Source: Acidicapsa ligni
Lineage (GTDB): Bacteria > Acidobacteriota > Terriglobia > Terriglobales > Acidobacteriaceae
Reading direction: 5' to 3'
Assembly: GCF_025685655.1 (NCBI RefSeq)
Contig: NZ_JAGSYG010000001.1
Coordinates: 806,001-870,000, forward strand
Length of the DNA stretch: 64,000 bases
In this document: positions 61,793-64,000 of the stretch, piece after piece
Layout of the letters: the number at the start of each line of letters is the position of its first letter
Numbering within the stretch: the stretch's first letter is position 1
Translations under genes and position numbers: made by a program
The notes under the pieces: model-generated
Database searches by the model: none
The model's input: the letters and a program-made list of their open reading frames with translations, nothing else
What the model was told of the DNA's origin: nothing

Positions 61793-62659
61793 ATGAATGT
61801 ACAGGATGACGAGCTTAGAAGATTTGAGGTTGATGGCGCTGCTCCGTTGCCTGTTGCAAAGGAGCAGGGGTATGTCGAACAGGATGGAGCCAGGATCTGG
61901 TATGCGTCTTACGGCTCCGGCGCTCCTGTGATTCTGCTGCATGGTGGTCTCGGCCACAGTGGCAATTGGGGTTATCAGGTTACAGCGCTGATTGAGAATG
62001 GCTATCGTGCCATCCTGATAGATAGCCGCGGGCATGGTCGCAGTACGCGGGATGCGCGGCCGTTTTCGTATGAATTGATGGCATCCGATATGCTGGCTGT
62101 GATGGATGCGTTGCATCTTGAACGGGCAGTCCTGGTGGGCTGGAGCGATGGAGCGTGTACCGCGTTAGTTCTTGCGGATAAGGCTCCTTCGCGCGTTGCG
62201 GGCGTGTTCTTTTTTGCATGCAACATGGACCCGAGTGGCGTTAAGCCGTTTGAAGCTACTCCGACTTTGGACCGATGCTTCGCGCGACATACGAAGGATT
62301 ATGCCGAGTTATCAGCAACACCGGAGCGCTTCAAAGACTTCGTCGCGGACCTTACCCTGATGCAGCGGACGCAGCCTGATTTTTCTGCGCATGATCTCGC
62401 GAAGATCAGTGTGCCGGTCGCGATCGTACAGAGTGAGTTCGATGAATTTATCGAGCGTGGACATGCGGAGTATCTCGCGCGAAATATTCCAAATGCGGAG
62501 TTTGTCTTTCTAAGCGGCGTGAGTCATTTCGCGCCGCTGCAAAGGCCAGAGCAGTTCAATATCGAGATGGTTGCGTTTGTCAGAAAGCTCCGCACAAGTG
62601 CGGATGGTGGCGCGTTCTCATCGAGGCATCTTCAGCAAGCTGCTGTTTCCGGCCTCTAA
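61793..62659 (+). CDS. Alpha/beta hydrolase
   Basis: A 288-residue hydrolase. ATG 61793 has GGAG 6 nt upstream; ATG 61781 is also in frame. The oxyanion region is VILLHGGLGHSGNW (about 47-60), then a GHGRS turn, the nucleophile elbow GWSDGA (S118) and the catalytic His in GVSHFAPL near the end. There is no signal peptide, so it is cytoplasmic. The substrate is unknown; the sequence is closest in style to 3-oxoadipate enol-lactonase-like enzymes. Its 3' end overlaps that of the convergent ogt gene by 42 bp. Confidence 0.85.
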   Translation: MNVQDDELRRFEVDGAAPLPVAKEQGYVEQDGARIWYASYGSGAPVILLHGGLGHSGNWGYQVTALIENGYRAILIDSRGHGRSTRDARPFSYELMASDMLAVMDALHLERAVLVGWSDGACTALVLADKAPSRVAGVFFFACNMDPSGVKPFEATPTLDRCFARHTKDYAELSATPERFKDFVADLTLMQRTQPDFSAHDLAKISVPVAIVQSEFDEFIERGHAEYLARNIPNAEFVFLSGVSHFAPLQRPEQFNIEMVAFVRKLRTSADGGAFSSRHLQQAAVSGL

Positions 62660-63124
62660 CTCTAGTAGATGTGCCTTGGTGTCGAGGCCGCCTGCGAATC
62701 CTGTTAGTTTGCCCGTGGCTCCGATTACGCGATGGCATGGGACTATGATCGAAATCGGATTTCTGCCATTGGCTGCGCCTACAGCTCGCGAGGCATTGGG
62801 AGTTCCCAACTGCTTTGCCAGTTGTCCATAGCTTCTCGTTTCACCGAATGGAATGGCCAGAAGAGCTTCCCAGACGTTGTTTTGAAATGGAGTTCCTCGC
62901 ATGTCGAGTGAGAGCGAAAACGTCTTTCGTTTTCCTGCGAAGTACTCCTCAAGCTGACGTTCTGTTTCGCGAAGAACGGAATGCTTCTCGTCCTCGACAA
63001 GTTCCCCGAGCCGCACTCGGCGCGGGTTGTCATCCTGCCAGAGAATGGCAACGAGACCCTTGTCGCTTGCTACAAGTTTTAGCTTTCCTACGGGAGAGTT
63101 CATGAATTTATAGACCAGTTTCAT
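62618..63124 (-). CDS. ogt: Methylated-DNA--protein-cysteine methyltransferase
   Basis: A 168-residue DNA repair suicide enzyme that takes the methyl group from O6-methylguanine. ATG 63124 has GGAAAG upstream; the frame runs further to 63394 but overlaps alkA there. The active site PCHRV (C130) sits in IIVPCHRVIGATG, preceded by the HTH with TRSYGQLAKQLG and an asparagine hinge AANGRNP, and followed by GFAGGLDTKAHLLELE. It is 49 bp downstream of alkA, so the two form an alkylation-repair unit. Confidence 0.93.
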   Translation of the reverse strand: MKLVYKFMNSPVGKLKLVASDKGLVAILWQDDNPRRVRLGELVEDEKHSVLRETERQLEEYFAGKRKTFSLSLDMRGTPFQNNVWEALLAIPFGETRSYGQLAKQLGTPNASRAVGAANGRNPISIIVPCHRVIGATGKLTGFAGGLDTKAHLLELEAGNSSLLKMPR

Positions 63125-63173
63125 AGTCTTTCCTTTCAGGGGCGATTTTGTTGCTCCGTTGCTGACGGCATTC

Positions 63174-64000
63174 TCAGATTTGCCGGGGCTGCTTCGCCGG
63201 GTCCGCGGCCCAGAGATGTTGTGCTGCGTAAGCGCGCCAGGGACGCCAGGAGCGCGCACGATCCAATAGGTGAGCTGCGGTAAGCTTCTCTCCTTTGATG
63301 GCCTCTGCGCTGCGGAGCAGGCCGATGTCCGATGCGGGGAAGGCATCCGATTCGCGAATGGCGCGCAGGGCGATGTACTGTGCTGTCCAATCACCGATTC
63401 CGCGAATCATGCGCAGCCTTTCTACTGTTTCTTCGATACTGCCGAGTGGGCGAAATAGATTCGGATCCGCGACTGTAGCTTCGGCTACTGCTTTCAGTGA
63501 GGATTGACGGGCTGCAGGCATTCCCAGGCCGAGTGATGCGGCGGAGGCCAGCCGTTGCGGAGTGGGGAAGGCATAGATCAGTTCTGGATGATGCCTTTGC
63601 TCCATCGGCAACTCTTTGCCATGCAGTGCAACGAGTTGTCCGGCGAGCCGGCGTGCTGCGGCAACGTTGATCTGCTGGCCGAGCACGGCACGCACCGCGA
63701 TTTCAAAACCGTCCCATGCGCCGGGGGCGCGTAGTCCGGGGCGCTGCGCTACAAGCGGGGCCAGAAACTGATCGCTCGCGAGGTGAGCGTCAATCGTCTC
63801 AATGTCTGCTCCTACATCGAAGAGACGCCGCACCCGCGCGACAATGGCGGGCAGCGATTTCACATTGGGGAAGCGAATCGTGGCGCAGAGACTCTGCCAC
63901 TTCGGCTGATGTGCAATCTCAACGCTTCCACATAGGCCATCGATGTCGACGGTGCGCAGATAGCGTCCGTTCTCGACTAATTCGACGCCTGGAATTGCCC
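63174..64000 (-). CDS. alkA: DNA-3-methyladenine glycosylase II (AlkA), 5' end outside window
   Basis: The frame is open to the right edge (275 codons visible). The N-terminal part has the AlkA beta domain (GVELVENGRYLRTV, then IRFPNVKSLP). The glycosylase core follows: VLGQQINVAAARRLAG, and the helix-hairpin-helix MIRGIGDWTAQYIALRA with the catalytic Asp in PASDIGLL. It removes alkylated bases. It may be the C-terminal half of an Ada-AlkA fusion; the part outside the window would decide. It precedes ogt. Confidence 0.9.
   Translation of the reverse strand, partial: AIPGVELVENGRYLRTVDIDGLCGSVEIAHQPKWQSLCATIRFPNVKSLPAIVARVRRLFDVGADIETIDAHLASDQFLAPLVAQRPGLRAPGAWDGFEIAVRAVLGQQINVAAARRLAGQLVALHGKELPMEQRHHPELIYAFPTPQRLASAASLGLGMPAARQSSLKAVAEATVADPNLFRPLGSIEETVERLRMIRGIGDWTAQYIALRAIRESDAFPASDIGLLRSAEAIKGEKLTAAHLLDRARSWRPWRAYAAQHLWAADPAKQPRQI

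Overview
The window is a chromosome segment of a probable Acidobacteriota (Terriglobales-like) bacterium carrying a 46 kb integrated mobile element whose backbone genes look alphaproteobacterial. The host call rests on the right flank: a 1661-residue FG-GAP/Ig-like surface protein with a C-terminal basic membrane anchor and a GCGGGG stretch, low-complexity intergenic repeats carrying a GATTCCCTTCGGGA core, and ordinary soil-bacterium housekeeping genes. This is a judgement from protein style, not from a database search.

Layout. 1-3387: a truncated host membrane gene, then a 2951-bp IS1-family-like transposon (313-3263, 16-bp inverted ends, 8-bp target duplication) with five passenger genes, inserted a few bases upstream of the promoter of tRNA-Phe(GAA) (3388-3462). 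3414-49547: an integrative mobilizable element bounded by a perfect 50-bp direct repeat of the tRNA 3' half (attL 3414-3463, attR 49498-49547) with paired AACGTAC arm sites near each end. From left to right it holds integrase, excisionase-like protein, Toprim protein, VWA protein, membrane protein and a VirD4-type coupling protein (all minus); a SorC-family regulator with a palindromic operator; a probable oriT with MobC and a MobA relaxase; a type I secretion cluster exporting a 1558-residue RTX protein with a lysozyme-like head; a three-gene ubiquitin-like operon; a RecD-like helicase-nuclease; a type I restriction-modification system coupled to an AbiE-type toxin-antitoxin pair; small accessory genes; and a plasmid backbone (ParG-like, ParA, a centromere-like repeat region, RepA, five iterons). 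No mating-pair formation (VirB) genes are visible, so the element would need a helper for transfer. The combination of site-specific integrase, iteron replicon and partition genes marks it as an integrated plasmid.

49548-64000: host chromosome again. It begins with decayed fragments (an ORF broken by an in-frame stop, a ParA/short-chain-dehydrogenase chimera), suggesting that this tRNA locus has received earlier elements. Then come an aldo/keto reductase and TetR regulator pair, a metallophosphoesterase, a Tat-exported M19 dipeptidase, the large FG-GAP protein, an alpha/beta hydrolase and an alkylation-repair pair (Ogt and AlkA).

The most interesting stretch is 25979-30056: a ubiquitin-like domain fused to an E2-like domain, a JAMM protease fused to an E1-like domain, and a 693-residue partner ending in a winged helix. 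Neither the E1 nor the E2 has a cysteine where the thioester cysteine normally sits. Several genes (hlyB, parA, the metallophosphoesterase, the ParA remnant) are each broken by an apparent one-base loss, so some frameshifts may be assembly errors.
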